A stretch of DNA of 9,344 nucleotides from CAZTBB01 sp964611755 (lineage in GTDB: Bacteria > Pseudomonadota > Alphaproteobacteria > Micavibrionales > Micavibrionaceae), in assembly GCA_964611755.1 (NCBI GenBank), contig CAZTBB010000068.1:1-9344 (forward strand), given 5' to 3'. Positions 1-6,199 of the stretch are shown here, in pieces. Positions within the stretch are counted from its first letter, which is position 1; each line of letters opens with the position of its first letter. The position numbers and the translations under genes were made by a program. The notes under the pieces are model-generated. The model was not told where the DNA came from and searched no databases. It saw only the letters and a program-made list of their open reading frames with translations.

Positions 1-2
1 GC

Positions 3-164
3 ATAGAGGGGCGTTATGGGGCTCAAAATTGCACGGCTATATTTGCAGGTGAAGCCGGTGAGGTTCATATGTCTTTTGATGCTGTCAGGAAAGAGTCTAG
101 AAAGTCTGGTGAAAACTCAGAAGCATATAAACATGCCATGAGAGACGCCGGTATGAAGCCCTAG
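3..164 (+). CDS. C-terminal end of an unrecognised protein (partial, 5' end outside window)
   Basis: This is the only frame open from the left edge to a stop (TAG at 162-164); the other two + frames hit stops within the first 50 bases or so. It encodes the last 53 residues of a protein. The tail is hydrophilic, rich in charged residues, and ends in RDAGMKP. It contains one cysteine and no transmembrane segment. I do not recognise a family. The gene runs in the same direction as the following genes, but an 87-bp gap with its own promoter-like element separates them, so it is probably a separate unit. No clear intrinsic terminator follows the stop, only a short C-run and A/T-rich sequence. Confidence 0.6.
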   Translation: MEGRYGAQNCTAIFAGEAGEVHMSFDAVRKESRKSGENSEAYKHAMRDAGMKP

Positions 165-193
165 AAAATAAAACCCCCTTAAAATTTGCGCCT

Positions 194-210
194 TTGGCAT
201 GAATTATGCA
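194..210 (+). promoter_or_regulatory. Sigma-54 (RpoN)-like -24/-12 promoter candidate
   Basis: The sequence TTGGCATGAATTATGCA has GG (196-197) and GC (208-209) separated by exactly 10 bases. It matches the known sigma-54 consensus TGGCACG-N4-TTGCW except at two positions. Initiation would fall about 12 bases after the GC, near 221, leaving a leader of about 30 nt that contains the AGGAGG site of the gene at 252. The same TTGGCA could serve as a sigma-70 -35 box, but no good -10 lies 16-18 bases downstream. No enhancer-binding site was identified upstream. The call rests only on the motif. Confidence 0.33.
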
Positions 211-240
211 ATGCTCAATAGAGATAGGTTTTATTGCATA

Positions 241-246
241 AGGAGG
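241..246 (+). promoter_or_regulatory. Shine-Dalgarno site that fixes the start of the next gene
   Basis: A perfect AGGAGG lies five bases before the ATG at 252. The same frame is open further upstream to a TTG at 234, but that start would place the ribosome-binding site inside the coding region. The ATG at 252 is therefore preferred. Confidence 0.8.
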
Positions 247-251
247 CTGTT

Positions 252-653
252 ATGAGCCGTGAATATGTTGAAGAAAAGATTAAAGAGGCTCTGGTTCTAA
301 GCCATGGTAATCAGGCGCGCGCGCGAAAGGTGCTTATGGATGCCTGTACCAGCGATAACAAGCTTTTACAGTTTTTAACGCGCCCTCATTTGATGGGCAT
401 TATTTCATATAATGTTGAACGCGTGGCCTCCGGGCGCAGCGCGAAGGCTGAAGCTGTGAAAAAAGAGAAAGCCTCAACGGCTTCGCAAAATGAAGGTGAT
501 TTTGGCGCAGAATTGCTTAAGGCTGTGGCCGGTAATTCAGGCGATGTTTTTGGGCTCGAAAGCGGACGCTCTCTTCAAAAACGCGCCAAAGTATCACAAT
601 CGCATATTGATGCGTTACAAATGATGGCCTCAAAAAGTCAAACAAAGAAATAG
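252..653 (+). CDS. Small hypothetical protein, helical N-terminus
   Basis: The product is 133 residues long and begins MSREYVEEKI. I do not recognise the family. The first 60 residues look strongly helical (for example IKEALVLSHGNQARARKVL at about 10-28, then LLQFLTRPHLMGIISYNVERV at 38-58). Residues 60-82 form a low-complexity A/K/E/S linker. A second short helical stretch follows (AELLKAVAG at about 86-94), and the tail is basic and ends SQTKK. The piece around residues 13-28 faintly resembles the opening of a Fis-type helix-turn-helix, but the turn and recognition helix do not follow, so no DNA-binding role is claimed. There is no signal peptide or membrane segment, so it is probably cytoplasmic. 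It is 42 bp upstream of the kinase gene and may be co-transcribed with it. The start is set by AGGAGG at 241-246. Confidence 0.75.
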   Translation: MSREYVEEKIKEALVLSHGNQARARKVLMDACTSDNKLLQFLTRPHLMGIISYNVERVASGRSAKAEAVKKEKASTASQNEGDFGAELLKAVAGNSGDVFGLESGRSLQKRAKVSQSHIDALQMMASKSQTKK

Positions 654-695
654 GGCTGTATTTTTCTCGGGTTATTTTAGGTTAGGGTTTATTCT

Positions 696-1667
696 TTGAA
701 TCAGTTTTTATCTCAACAATCACGATGGGATTTTGTAGGGCCTGTTGCCGGCGATGCATCTGCACGCGTTTTTTCCCGTATCTCTGACGGTGTTCAAACA
801 GCCATTTTAATGGAGACCACAGGGAGCGTTGGCGCGGGACATTCTTTGGATGATTTTGTTTATATTCGGGAATGGTTAAATAATCAGGGCGTTGTCGTGC
901 CCAAGATTTATGAGCGTTATGATGATGCGCTGATTGTTGAGGATTTCGGATCCCTTAGCTTAAAGCAGGCTGCTTTGCAGGATAATGCAATGTTTCCGGG
1001 GCTTTATGATCAGGCCGCGGCCATTTTAGAGCAATTACAAGGAAAAACCTGTCCTCTGGATATTCCGTCTTATTTTGAAAGTCATGTTCATAAAGGGCTG
1101 TCACGTTTTGTTGAATATTATGTGCCTGCCGTTTTGCAAGAGCCTGCAAATGATGATATGAGAGCATCATATCAACAGGTGTGGCGTGATATTATGGCGT
1201 CTATGCCCAAAATGCAGAGCGGTTTTATACATGTTGATTTTCACGCTGAAAATTTAATGCTGCTCTCGGATGGCCGCATAGGGGTCATTGATTTTCAGGG
1301 CGGGATGAATGGGCCGCAAGCCTATGATTTGGCTAATTTACTGTATGATGCGCGTATGGATATACCGCATGATATGCGCATTCATATCTTGTTGCAAAGG
1401 CCCGAGGATGAGCAGCTATGGGTGGATGTTATGGCCACACAGTTCCATTGCCGTGTTCTTGGCCAGTTTATCAAATTGGCGCTGTCCGGAAAAAGCGGGT
1501 ATTTAGACTATATGCCCCGTCTAAGTAATTACGTAACGCAGTCCATGAAGAATCCTCTTCTTAAGCCCCTTAAGATGTGGTGCTTGGAAAATAACGTGTT
1601 TTTTGACCCGGAGCGCTGTTTTGATCTTGAAAAAACCAAGAAATTTATTGCAAAAGACGCATTTTAA
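696..1667 (+). CDS. Aminoglycoside phosphotransferase-fold kinase, AmgK-like (anomeric sugar kinase family)
   Basis: This 323-residue protein has a protein-kinase-like phosphotransferase fold. Visible motifs are an N-terminal GDASARVFSR segment (about 19-28) typical of AmgK/COG3178 proteins, IVEDFG (80-85), the catalytic loop HVDFHAENLM (179-188; Asp181 as catalytic base, Asn186 and the following Asp199 of VIDFQ as metal ligands), and GPQAYDLANLLYDAR (206-220). AmgK proteins phosphorylate MurNAc/GlcNAc at the anomeric carbon in cell-wall recycling and are about this length. A resistance role is unlikely, but the substrate cannot be read from sequence. The usual partner nucleotidyltransferase (MurU) and TsaE are not adjacent here. 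The start is TTG: a stop at 678-680 blocks upstream extension, AGGG at 684-687 is suitably spaced, and the first internal in-frame ATG would remove the GDAS motif. Confidence 0.88.
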   Translation: MNQFLSQQSRWDFVGPVAGDASARVFSRISDGVQTAILMETTGSVGAGHSLDDFVYIREWLNNQGVVVPKIYERYDDALIVEDFGSLSLKQAALQDNAMFPGLYDQAAAILEQLQGKTCPLDIPSYFESHVHKGLSRFVEYYVPAVLQEPANDDMRASYQQVWRDIMASMPKMQSGFIHVDFHAENLMLLSDGRIGVIDFQGGMNGPQAYDLANLLYDARMDIPHDMRIHILLQRPEDEQLWVDVMATQFHCRVLGQFIKLALSGKSGYLDYMPRLSNYVTQSMKNPLLKPLKMWCLENNVFFDPERCFDLEKTKKFIAKDAF

Positions 1668-1709
1668 GTTTACATAGTATCTCTAGTTTTTAAAAGTACG
1701 AGGCGATTC

Positions 1710-2126
1710 ATGAGTAATACAGCGCTTGAGCAAGCAGATACAAAGCTTTCAAAGGTACATGGCCTTTCTTATGTTTGGGCTTTGCATCAGGCCGGATGGC
1801 AGTTTCACGAGCTTGAAACCAAGAAGGGACGCAACAGAGCCGATGTATCCGGTGTCATGGGTGATCCTTCAAAGAGTGATTTCAGTGCTAAGGTTAATCG
1901 CGTGCGTGCGGCTCTTCGCGGAAGAGGGTTGCAATATGACCTGCCGGAAGCGTGTTTCTCAAATTCAGGTGATCAGATTCTAATGAGTGCCAATCCTACC
2001 GGCAGCGGCAAAACACTGAAGGTGCATATTCCTTGGCAGGGGTATCTTGATGTTGAAAAGCTGGAAGAGCTTAACAATAGAACAAAGCTGCATTTGAACG
2101 AAGATCCGTCCCCCATGAGGGACTAA
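1710..2126 (+). CDS. Small hypothetical protein
   Basis: The product has 138 residues and no family that I recognise. The start ATG is preceded by GAGG at 1700-1703 with a six-base spacing. The protein is hydrophilic with no signal peptide or membrane helix. A basic central part (residues 37-73: KKGRNRAD, then KVNRVRAALRGRG) suggests contact with nucleic acid or an acidic partner, but that is only inference. The C-terminal half contains VHIPWQGYLDVEKLEELNNR (105-124), which looks like a strand followed by a helix. The sequence PTGSGKT at 96-102 only mimics a P-loop (see rejected items). The gene lies 42 bp after the kinase gene, the same gap as between the kinase and the orphan before it, so the three may form one transcript. 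Confidence 0.7.
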   Translation: MSNTALEQADTKLSKVHGLSYVWALHQAGWQFHELETKKGRNRADVSGVMGDPSKSDFSAKVNRVRAALRGRGLQYDLPEACFSNSGDQILMSANPTGSGKTLKVHIPWQGYLDVEKLEELNNRTKLHLNEDPSPMRD

Positions 2127-2162
2127 AGTGCTTACGGCACTAAAAAAGCTTTCCTCAAAAGC
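2108..2162. other. Three small consecutive hairpins around the end of the orphan gene
   Basis: Three short inverted repeats follow each other: GTCCC/GGGAC (2108-2112 with 2119-2123, the last codons), AGTGC/GCACT (2127-2131 with 2137-2141) and GCTTT/AAAGC (2148-2152 with 2158-2162). Each has a 5-bp stem. None is followed by a U-run on either strand, so they are not canonical intrinsic terminators. They could stabilise the 3' end of the upstream message or be chance. The rest of the gap to 2218 is A/T rich and I could not place a convincing promoter there. Confidence 0.25.
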
Positions 2163-2218
2163 CCTGTCATGCTTAATTAGAGCTGAAATTTTTATTTATT
2201 AAAAAAGGAGTAAGCCCC

Positions 2219-3442
2219 ATGAGCATTGTTGCCGACAGATTAAGCCGTATTAAACCATCCCCGACCATTGCTGTTTCTACAAAAGCAGCCGAATTGAAAG
2301 CACAGGGCCGTGATGTGATTGGTTTGGGCTCGGGCGAGCCGGATTTTGATACGCCGGATTTCATCAAAGAGGCGGCTTATAAAGCGATTGAGGGTGGACA
2401 GACAAAATATACGGCGGTAGACGGCACGCCCGAGCTTAAGGATGCCATTATTGCAAAGTTTAAGCGGGATAATAATCTAAACTATGAGCGCAATCAGATC
2501 AGCGTTGGTACCGGCGGTAAGCAAGTGCTTTATAACGCATTGATGGCGTCTGTTAATCCGGGTGATGAGGTGATTATCCCTGCACCTTATTGGGTGTCTT
2601 ATCCTGATATGGTTTTGCTGGCAGAAGGAACGCCTGTGATTGTTGAGTGTTCCAAGGATAATAATTTTAAGCTGCAAGCTGCGGATTTGGAAGCCGCGAT
2701 TACGCCAAAAACAAAATGGATAATTTTGAACTCACCATCCAATCCGACCGGCGCTGCTTACACATTTGATGAAATGAAAGCTCTGACAGATGTGCTTGCG
2801 AAACATCCTCATGTTTATGTAATGAGCGACGATATGTATGAGCACCTTGTCTATGATGGTTTTGAATTTTGTACACCTGCGCAAGTCGAGCCAGCGCTTT
2901 ATGATCGTACATTAACGGTCAATGGTGTGTCTAAGTCCTACGCGATGACAGGGTGGCGTATTGGCTATGCCGGTGGTCCGGCGGATTTAATCAAAGCCAT
3001 GGCGAAGGTGCAAAGCCAGAGCACATCAAACCCATCCTCTGTATCGCAGGCGGCCGCGGTGGAGGCGTTAAATGGTGATCAATCATTCTTGGCGCCGCGC
3101 AATGATGCATTCAAAGAACGCCGTGACATGGTGGTTGGTATGTTAAACGATGCGCAAGGTTTGGAATGCCTGACACCCGAAGGTGCCTTTTATGTGTATC
3201 CATCATGTGCTGGCTGTATTGGCAAACAAACGCCGGATGGCAAGACAATTAACAGTGATGAAGACTTTGTGACATACTTGTTGGAAGCAGAAGGCATTGC
3301 AGCCGTTCATGGGGAGGCTTTTGGCCTGTCTCCGTGTTTCCGTATCTCGTATGCAACATCAACGGAAATCCTGAAAGAGGCATGTACACGCATTCAGCGC
3401 GCTTGCGCCGCCCTTGAGGGGGAAGCCGTTAAAGCGGCATAA
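2219..3442 (+). CDS. aatA: Pyridoxal-phosphate-dependent aspartate aminotransferase, class I (subgroup 1b)
   Basis: This cytoplasmic enzyme transfers the amino group of aspartate to 2-oxoglutarate, giving oxaloacetate and glutamate. Some members also accept prephenate or aromatic acids. The 407-residue length is normal for the family. Visible motifs are GLGSGEPDFDTP (35-46), KYTAVDGTPELK (63-74), PAPYWVSYPD (121-130, with the stacking/substrate-shaping Trp125), SPSNPTG (172-178, Asn175 holding the cofactor ring), SDDMYEHLVYDG (203-214), the Schiff-base lysine in VSKSYAMTGWRIGYAGG (Lys239), and FRISYAT (374-380, Arg375 binding the substrate carboxylate). All key residues are present. The start ATG has AAGGAG at 2205-2210, eight bases upstream. 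The gene converges with the hydrolase at 3461, only 18 bp away, and appears to be transcribed alone. Confidence 0.95.
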   Translation: MSIVADRLSRIKPSPTIAVSTKAAELKAQGRDVIGLGSGEPDFDTPDFIKEAAYKAIEGGQTKYTAVDGTPELKDAIIAKFKRDNNLNYERNQISVGTGGKQVLYNALMASVNPGDEVIIPAPYWVSYPDMVLLAEGTPVIVECSKDNNFKLQAADLEAAITPKTKWIILNSPSNPTGAAYTFDEMKALTDVLAKHPHVYVMSDDMYEHLVYDGFEFCTPAQVEPALYDRTLTVNGVSKSYAMTGWRIGYAGGPADLIKAMAKVQSQSTSNPSSVSQAAAVEALNGDQSFLAPRNDAFKERRDMVVGMLNDAQGLECLTPEGAFYVYPSCAGCIGKQTPDGKTINSDEDFVTYLLEAEGIAAVHGEAFGLSPCFRISYATSTEILKEACTRIQRACAALEGEAVKAA

Positions 3443-3460
3443 GTTATTTACACTGGATCA

Positions 3461-4669
3461 TTAAATGCCGATATGATGACCATCCACCTGGTCATCTTTA
3501 TCGTGCGTCTCGGGTGGTTTTGAGTGTGGTCCAGACTTACGTCCGCGCACAGCCGTTGATTTCGGGAATACCTCATCGCTCGGCGTTTCATAATCGGCAG
3601 CAGGCGGAAATAAGGGGGATAATTCCATATTCGCCTCATAATCCGGCTCATTTAAAAGTGCATTCTTCTCCATCACAATTCTTTGTACAAACTCGACAAA
3701 GTGACGGCGGGCAATGACGGATTCTGTGATGGGATTATGGCCTGCATCATAGGCTCTATATTCCGCGTACAGCTTTTTGGAAACGTCATGTTGTTTGATG
3801 GGGCAGGCGGAGAAATCATGAACGCCGGCCATCATCAAAATTGGGAAATCCTTGACGCAATCCGGAAATTCACTCTCCATAATCTCTTTGTATAAAGCCT
3901 CACCATTTTCCATCATGTATTGGGTTTGGCGATGAGTAGGCAGGCCAAGCTCCTGATCAATAATATCAAGGACATCAATGGCATGTTCTGCCTTTTTAAT
4001 GTTGTCGAGAGGCGCTTTTGTGTATTGCGTATCAGCAAAAACCTTTGAGTACCCCTTATAAGCAATTCTTTGCACAGGGTCATCGCGGTGAGGGGATGTT
4101 AAAAAGGATGACACCATAACGATACCATCAACACGGTCCGTAATAAGTTTTGCGGTTTCCGGGTTTTTAAGCAATTTCAACAGCATCATGCCGCCGGCAG
4201 AATGGGTAACAATAACGCGCGGCATATCGGAGGAATAATGTTCAGGCAACGTATCGGCTTCAATGAAAAGGCGGTGCGCCAAGGCTTCAAAATCATCAAG
4301 AAAGTCGATATTTTTCCCGGGGTTCGGGAAGGCAGACATTTGCATCGAGATACCGATTTTGTTCATCGCTCTGATTTTATTTTTGTAATAAAGAGCCGCA
4401 CCCTTTAACCCCATCAGGAAATCCAGAAATACAGCCGGGTTTTTGGCCGGTGCATAAGTTGATGGAGCCGGATGGCCATTCACATCAATCGCAATTTTTT
4501 GCCAGTTAGGCTGCATTTGTGCTGCACGCTCAAGCGGGGTTATCACATTTTTTTTGGCAATGAAGTTGGAAATCGGCACAGCTGCTCTTTTTGCAAACTC
4601 AGGTTCGATTGTTGCGCCAACGCCAAGAACTTCGTCAGGATCTGATTGTGTGTTACTCGATTCTGTCAT
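3461..4669 (-). CDS. Alpha/beta hydrolase, lysophospholipase/serine-aminopeptidase-like
   Basis: This 402-residue protein has the layout of an alpha/beta-fold serine hydrolase. The nucleophile elbow is VTHSAGG (154-160, Ser157), in which the usual first Gly of GxSxG is Thr. The likely acid is Asp285 in AGVHDFSAC and the likely base His311 in DAGHNP; their spacing and order fit the family. The substrate is unknown; a lipid ester is inferred from the fold and from the patatin gene upstream. There is no signal peptide or membrane segment. Residues from about 335 on are polar, Pro/Glu/Lys/His rich and probably disordered. The start has no Shine-Dalgarno match, but an in-frame stop 12 bases upstream leaves no alternative further out. 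It lies 82 bp downstream of the patatin gene on the same strand with no terminator between, so the two are probably co-transcribed. Confidence 0.85.
   Translation of the reverse strand: MTESSNTQSDPDEVLGVGATIEPEFAKRAAVPISNFIAKKNVITPLERAAQMQPNWQKIAIDVNGHPAPSTYAPAKNPAVFLDFLMGLKGAALYYKNKIRAMNKIGISMQMSAFPNPGKNIDFLDDFEALAHRLFIEADTLPEHYSSDMPRVIVTHSAGGMMLLKLLKNPETAKLITDRVDGIVMVSSFLTSPHRDDPVQRIAYKGYSKVFADTQYTKAPLDNIKKAEHAIDVLDIIDQELGLPTHRQTQYMMENGEALYKEIMESEFPDCVKDFPILMMAGVHDFSACPIKQHDVSKKLYAEYRAYDAGHNPITESVIARRHFVEFVQRIVMEKNALLNEPDYEANMELSPLFPPAADYETPSDEVFPKSTAVRGRKSGPHSKPPETHDKDDQVDGHHIGI
3475..3500 (+). terminator. Probable terminator of the aminotransferase gene, inside the convergent gene
   Basis: GATGACCA (3475-3482) and TGGTCATC (3489-3496) form a perfect 8-bp stem with a six-base loop, followed by TTTA. 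It begins 33 bp after the aminotransferase stop. It lies within the last codons of the opposite-strand hydrolase gene. The U-tract is short, so termination may be partial. On the other strand the stem is followed by mixed sequence, so it is a weaker terminator in that direction. Confidence 0.5.
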
Positions 4670-4751
4670 GATCTTGGCATATTAGGAGGAAAGAATTTTA
4701 AAATCCAGAAAATTTCTAAATGCGCCGCACAATAAAAAATAAGCGGAAATT

Positions 4752-5990
4752 TTAGTGGGATTTAATGCCTGAAATGAAGTAAAGGCGGCGCTTCATGTTC
4801 TGCCAGAATCGCATTTTTTGTTCAAATTTTTCATCTCTGTTTTTAACAAGAAGATCGCAAACCGTATCAAAGCTTTGCCTGTTTTCTTCAATGATATCTT
4901 CGGTAAAGTTCTTCATTTTTTTCAGGTTTTCCGGGCTTGCATCATCAATTTGAGGGCTTGGGATGTTTTCTGAACCATTTTGAGAGACCATTGACTTGTT
5001 AAAGATGTGCAAGGAATCTTCCAATTCTTGTGTAAAGCTCTCCATTAATGCCGATTCCGGGGCGTGGAAAAGGATGTTGATAAGAGGCAGGTCATTAACC
5101 GGGTCGACAACACCCAGACCACCAAAGCGGTTCCAATCTTCCTTTTTGAAGGAGCGCAGTGTGTAACCCGTTCCAAGAATGATGACAATCACATCACGAT
5201 CTGCGGGCAAATGTTGTCTGACAGCGCCGTGATAGGTAATACAAGGATTGTCGAAGATGCTTCCATCTATCCCCGAGTATTCCTTTTGGCCTCTTTCATC
5301 ATGGTGCTTTACATCGAAATGGTGGCATGGAAAATAAGTGGGAGCAGCACAGCTGGCTAAAACAGCATCCCGAAGCAAAACTTTGGGTGGAGGGGTATAA
5401 TGCGTATCAAGTTGCATATTCTTGAGCCAGACAGCATGGCCGCCATCATCAATGACATTATTTTGAGTATGAACGGGCGTGTCTTCGCTTTCTCCGGCTT
5501 CGGCCACAACGCGTAATTGTTCACCATCAATATTGTAGACGGGAATAACAAGGCTTTTCAGGCTGTCTGAGAGTTTTGAGTCGCCGTAAAGTTTGTGAAG
5601 GGCGCTTGATAGATAAGCAGGATTGTAATGTCCTTGTCTGAAAAGGGAATTTAATTTGCCTATACGCATTGTGCGGTTGTTGAAATCATGCACAAATCCC
5701 CTAAATTCCCGAAATCTATCGGGGGGAAAGATTTTTATGCCCTCGCGCTCATAAAAGCGAACCATGTGGCGTGCATGATATTTTGCTTTATGTGGATTAT
5801 TCTTGCGGGGGATGTTAAGGGCAGCATTCAAGATGGCTCCAGTAGAGGGGCCGGTGAAAATATCGACCATTTCAGCCATTTGAAGCCCTGTCGCTTTTTC
5901 TATGCGATCCATGAGGCGCGCGGGCACCAAGCCGCGCATGCCGCCGCCGTAATTAAAAAGAATAACAATAGGGTTTTTCTTGGATGTCAT
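4752..5990 (-). CDS. Patatin-like phospholipase / acyl hydrolase
   Basis: The product is 412 residues with the patatin Ser-Asp dyad layout. The oxyanion loop is GGGMRG (15-20), the nucleophile elbow GPSTGA (47-52, Ser49), and the catalytic Asp lies in GIDGSIFDNP (Asp242, DG[G/A/S] motif). Patatins hydrolyse acyl chains from glycerophospholipids. Two departures from consensus are visible: the Asp that normally precedes the oxyanion glycines is Tyr14, and the elbow reads GPSTGA rather than GTSTGG. ASCAAPTYFPCHHF (212-225) is the usual region before the Asp. The C-terminal 100 residues are charged and helical. There is no secretion signal, so it is presumably cytoplasmic or membrane-peripheral. 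No cyclic-nucleotide synthase lies nearby, so there is no support for a CBASS phospholipase. The start lacks a clear Shine-Dalgarno sequence. Confidence 0.88.
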   Translation of the reverse strand: MTSKKNPIVILFNYGGGMRGLVPARLMDRIEKATGLQMAEMVDIFTGPSTGAILNAALNIPRKNNPHKAKYHARHMVRFYEREGIKIFPPDRFREFRGFVHDFNNRTMRIGKLNSLFRQGHYNPAYLSSALHKLYGDSKLSDSLKSLVIPVYNIDGEQLRVVAEAGESEDTPVHTQNNVIDDGGHAVWLKNMQLDTHYTPPPKVLLRDAVLASCAAPTYFPCHHFDVKHHDERGQKEYSGIDGSIFDNPCITYHGAVRQHLPADRDVIVIILGTGYTLRSFKKEDWNRFGGLGVVDPVNDLPLINILFHAPESALMESFTQELEDSLHIFNKSMVSQNGSENIPSPQIDDASPENLKKMKNFTEDIIEENRQSFDTVCDLLVKNRDEKFEQKMRFWQNMKRRLYFISGIKSH

Positions 5991-6034
5991 AGAGTTTCAG
6001 CGAAAAGCCACGTGGTGTTAACAATACTTTAACC

Positions 6035-6043
6035 AATATAGCA
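6035..6043 (-). promoter_or_regulatory. Extended -10 promoter candidate for the patatin-hydrolase pair
   Basis: Read on the minus strand this is TGCTATATT, a close match to the extended -10 TGnTATAAT. It lies just beyond the U-run of the upstream terminator and about 45 bases before the patatin ATG. No good -35 is present at 16-18 bp, as that stretch is the T-run itself, so the assignment relies on the extended -10 alone. Confidence 0.33.
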
Positions 6044-6054
6044 TATTTTCGAGC

Positions 6055-6083
6055 AAAAAAAATCCGGACCCAAAAGGGCCCGG
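6055..6083 (-). terminator. Strong intrinsic terminator
   Basis: On the minus strand CCGGGCCC (6083-6076) and GGGTCCGG (6071-6064) form an 8-bp stem, seven Watson-Crick pairs and one G-U, closed by a TTTT loop. One base later comes an uninterrupted run of eight T (6062-6055). This is a textbook Rho-independent terminator. On the plus strand the run is A, so it works in one direction. It lies 207 bp beyond the regulator's stop and directly ends the proposed small RNA. Confidence 0.92.
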
Positions 6084-6159
6084 TGAGTTGAACAGGGAGG
6101 TTTCACGTCTGGGAGACGTAAGGATCTGAAATTCAGACCCTTATCAACATGTTGTTGAT
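6055..6159 (-). ncRNA. Proposed AbcR-like (alpha-r15-type) trans-acting small RNA
   Basis: The predicted transcript is about 105 nt and runs from an A at 6159 to the T-run at 6055. In order it shows: hairpin 1, ATCAAC/GTTGAT (6159-6143), at the very 5' end; hairpin 2, TCTGA/TCAGA (6137-6125); hairpin 3, ACGTCT/AGACGT around CCC (6119-6105), presenting CTCCCAG; a weakly paired or single-stranded segment (6105-6089) with CCTCCC at 6100-6095; then the terminator hairpin. There is no credible ORF. The two C-rich motifs complement Shine-Dalgarno sequences, as in AbcR-type sRNAs, which act with Hfq to repress mostly ABC-transporter mRNAs. AbcR genes in Rhizobiales sit beside the lsrB/vtlR regulator next to trxB, as here. 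Promoter, terminator and hairpins are seen in the sequence. Family membership is inferred from position and motifs, not from alignment. Confidence 0.72.
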
Positions 6160-6165
6160 GGCGAG

Positions 6166-6195
6166 GTTATAGCGCGCTTGGAGCTTTTTTGTCTA
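6166..6195 (-). promoter_or_regulatory. Sigma-70-type promoter of the proposed small RNA
   Basis: On the minus strand TAGACA (6195-6190, -35, one mismatch to TTGACA considered as T-x-GACA) and TATAAC (6171-6166, -10, one mismatch) are separated by 18 bp. Six bases later comes an A at 6159, which is exactly the first base of the first hairpin. This agreement between promoter and RNA 5' structure supports both calls. Confidence 0.62.
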
Positions 6196-6199
6196 TTAC

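Noticed and set aside
1995..2015. PTGSGKT in the second orphan protein, resembling a Walker A nucleotide-binding loop
   Set aside because: The first Gly of GxxxxGK[ST] is missing (Asn there), it is followed by a strand rather than a helix, and it lies near the C-terminus with no Walker B.
2108..2162. Intrinsic terminator between the second orphan gene and aatA
   Set aside because: The hairpins have 5-bp stems and none is followed by a U-run on either strand.
4684..4689. AGGAGG on the plus strand between the two hydrolase genes
   Set aside because: No start codon with an open frame follows at a suitable distance on the plus strand; the genes here read the other way.
4752..5990. Patatin as effector of a CBASS anti-phage system
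   Set aside because: No CD-NTase or other CBASS gene is in the window, and the neighbour is an ordinary alpha/beta hydrolase.
6008..6022. CCACGTGG and GTTAAC palindromes upstream of the patatin gene as an operator
   Set aside because: They are short palindromes of a kind that occurs by chance, and they match no specific regulator known to me.
5688..6032. A 114-codon plus-strand open frame spanning the patatin start
   Set aside because: It is antisense to the conserved patatin N-terminus (GGGMRG and GPSTGA); no ribosome-binding site or family support.
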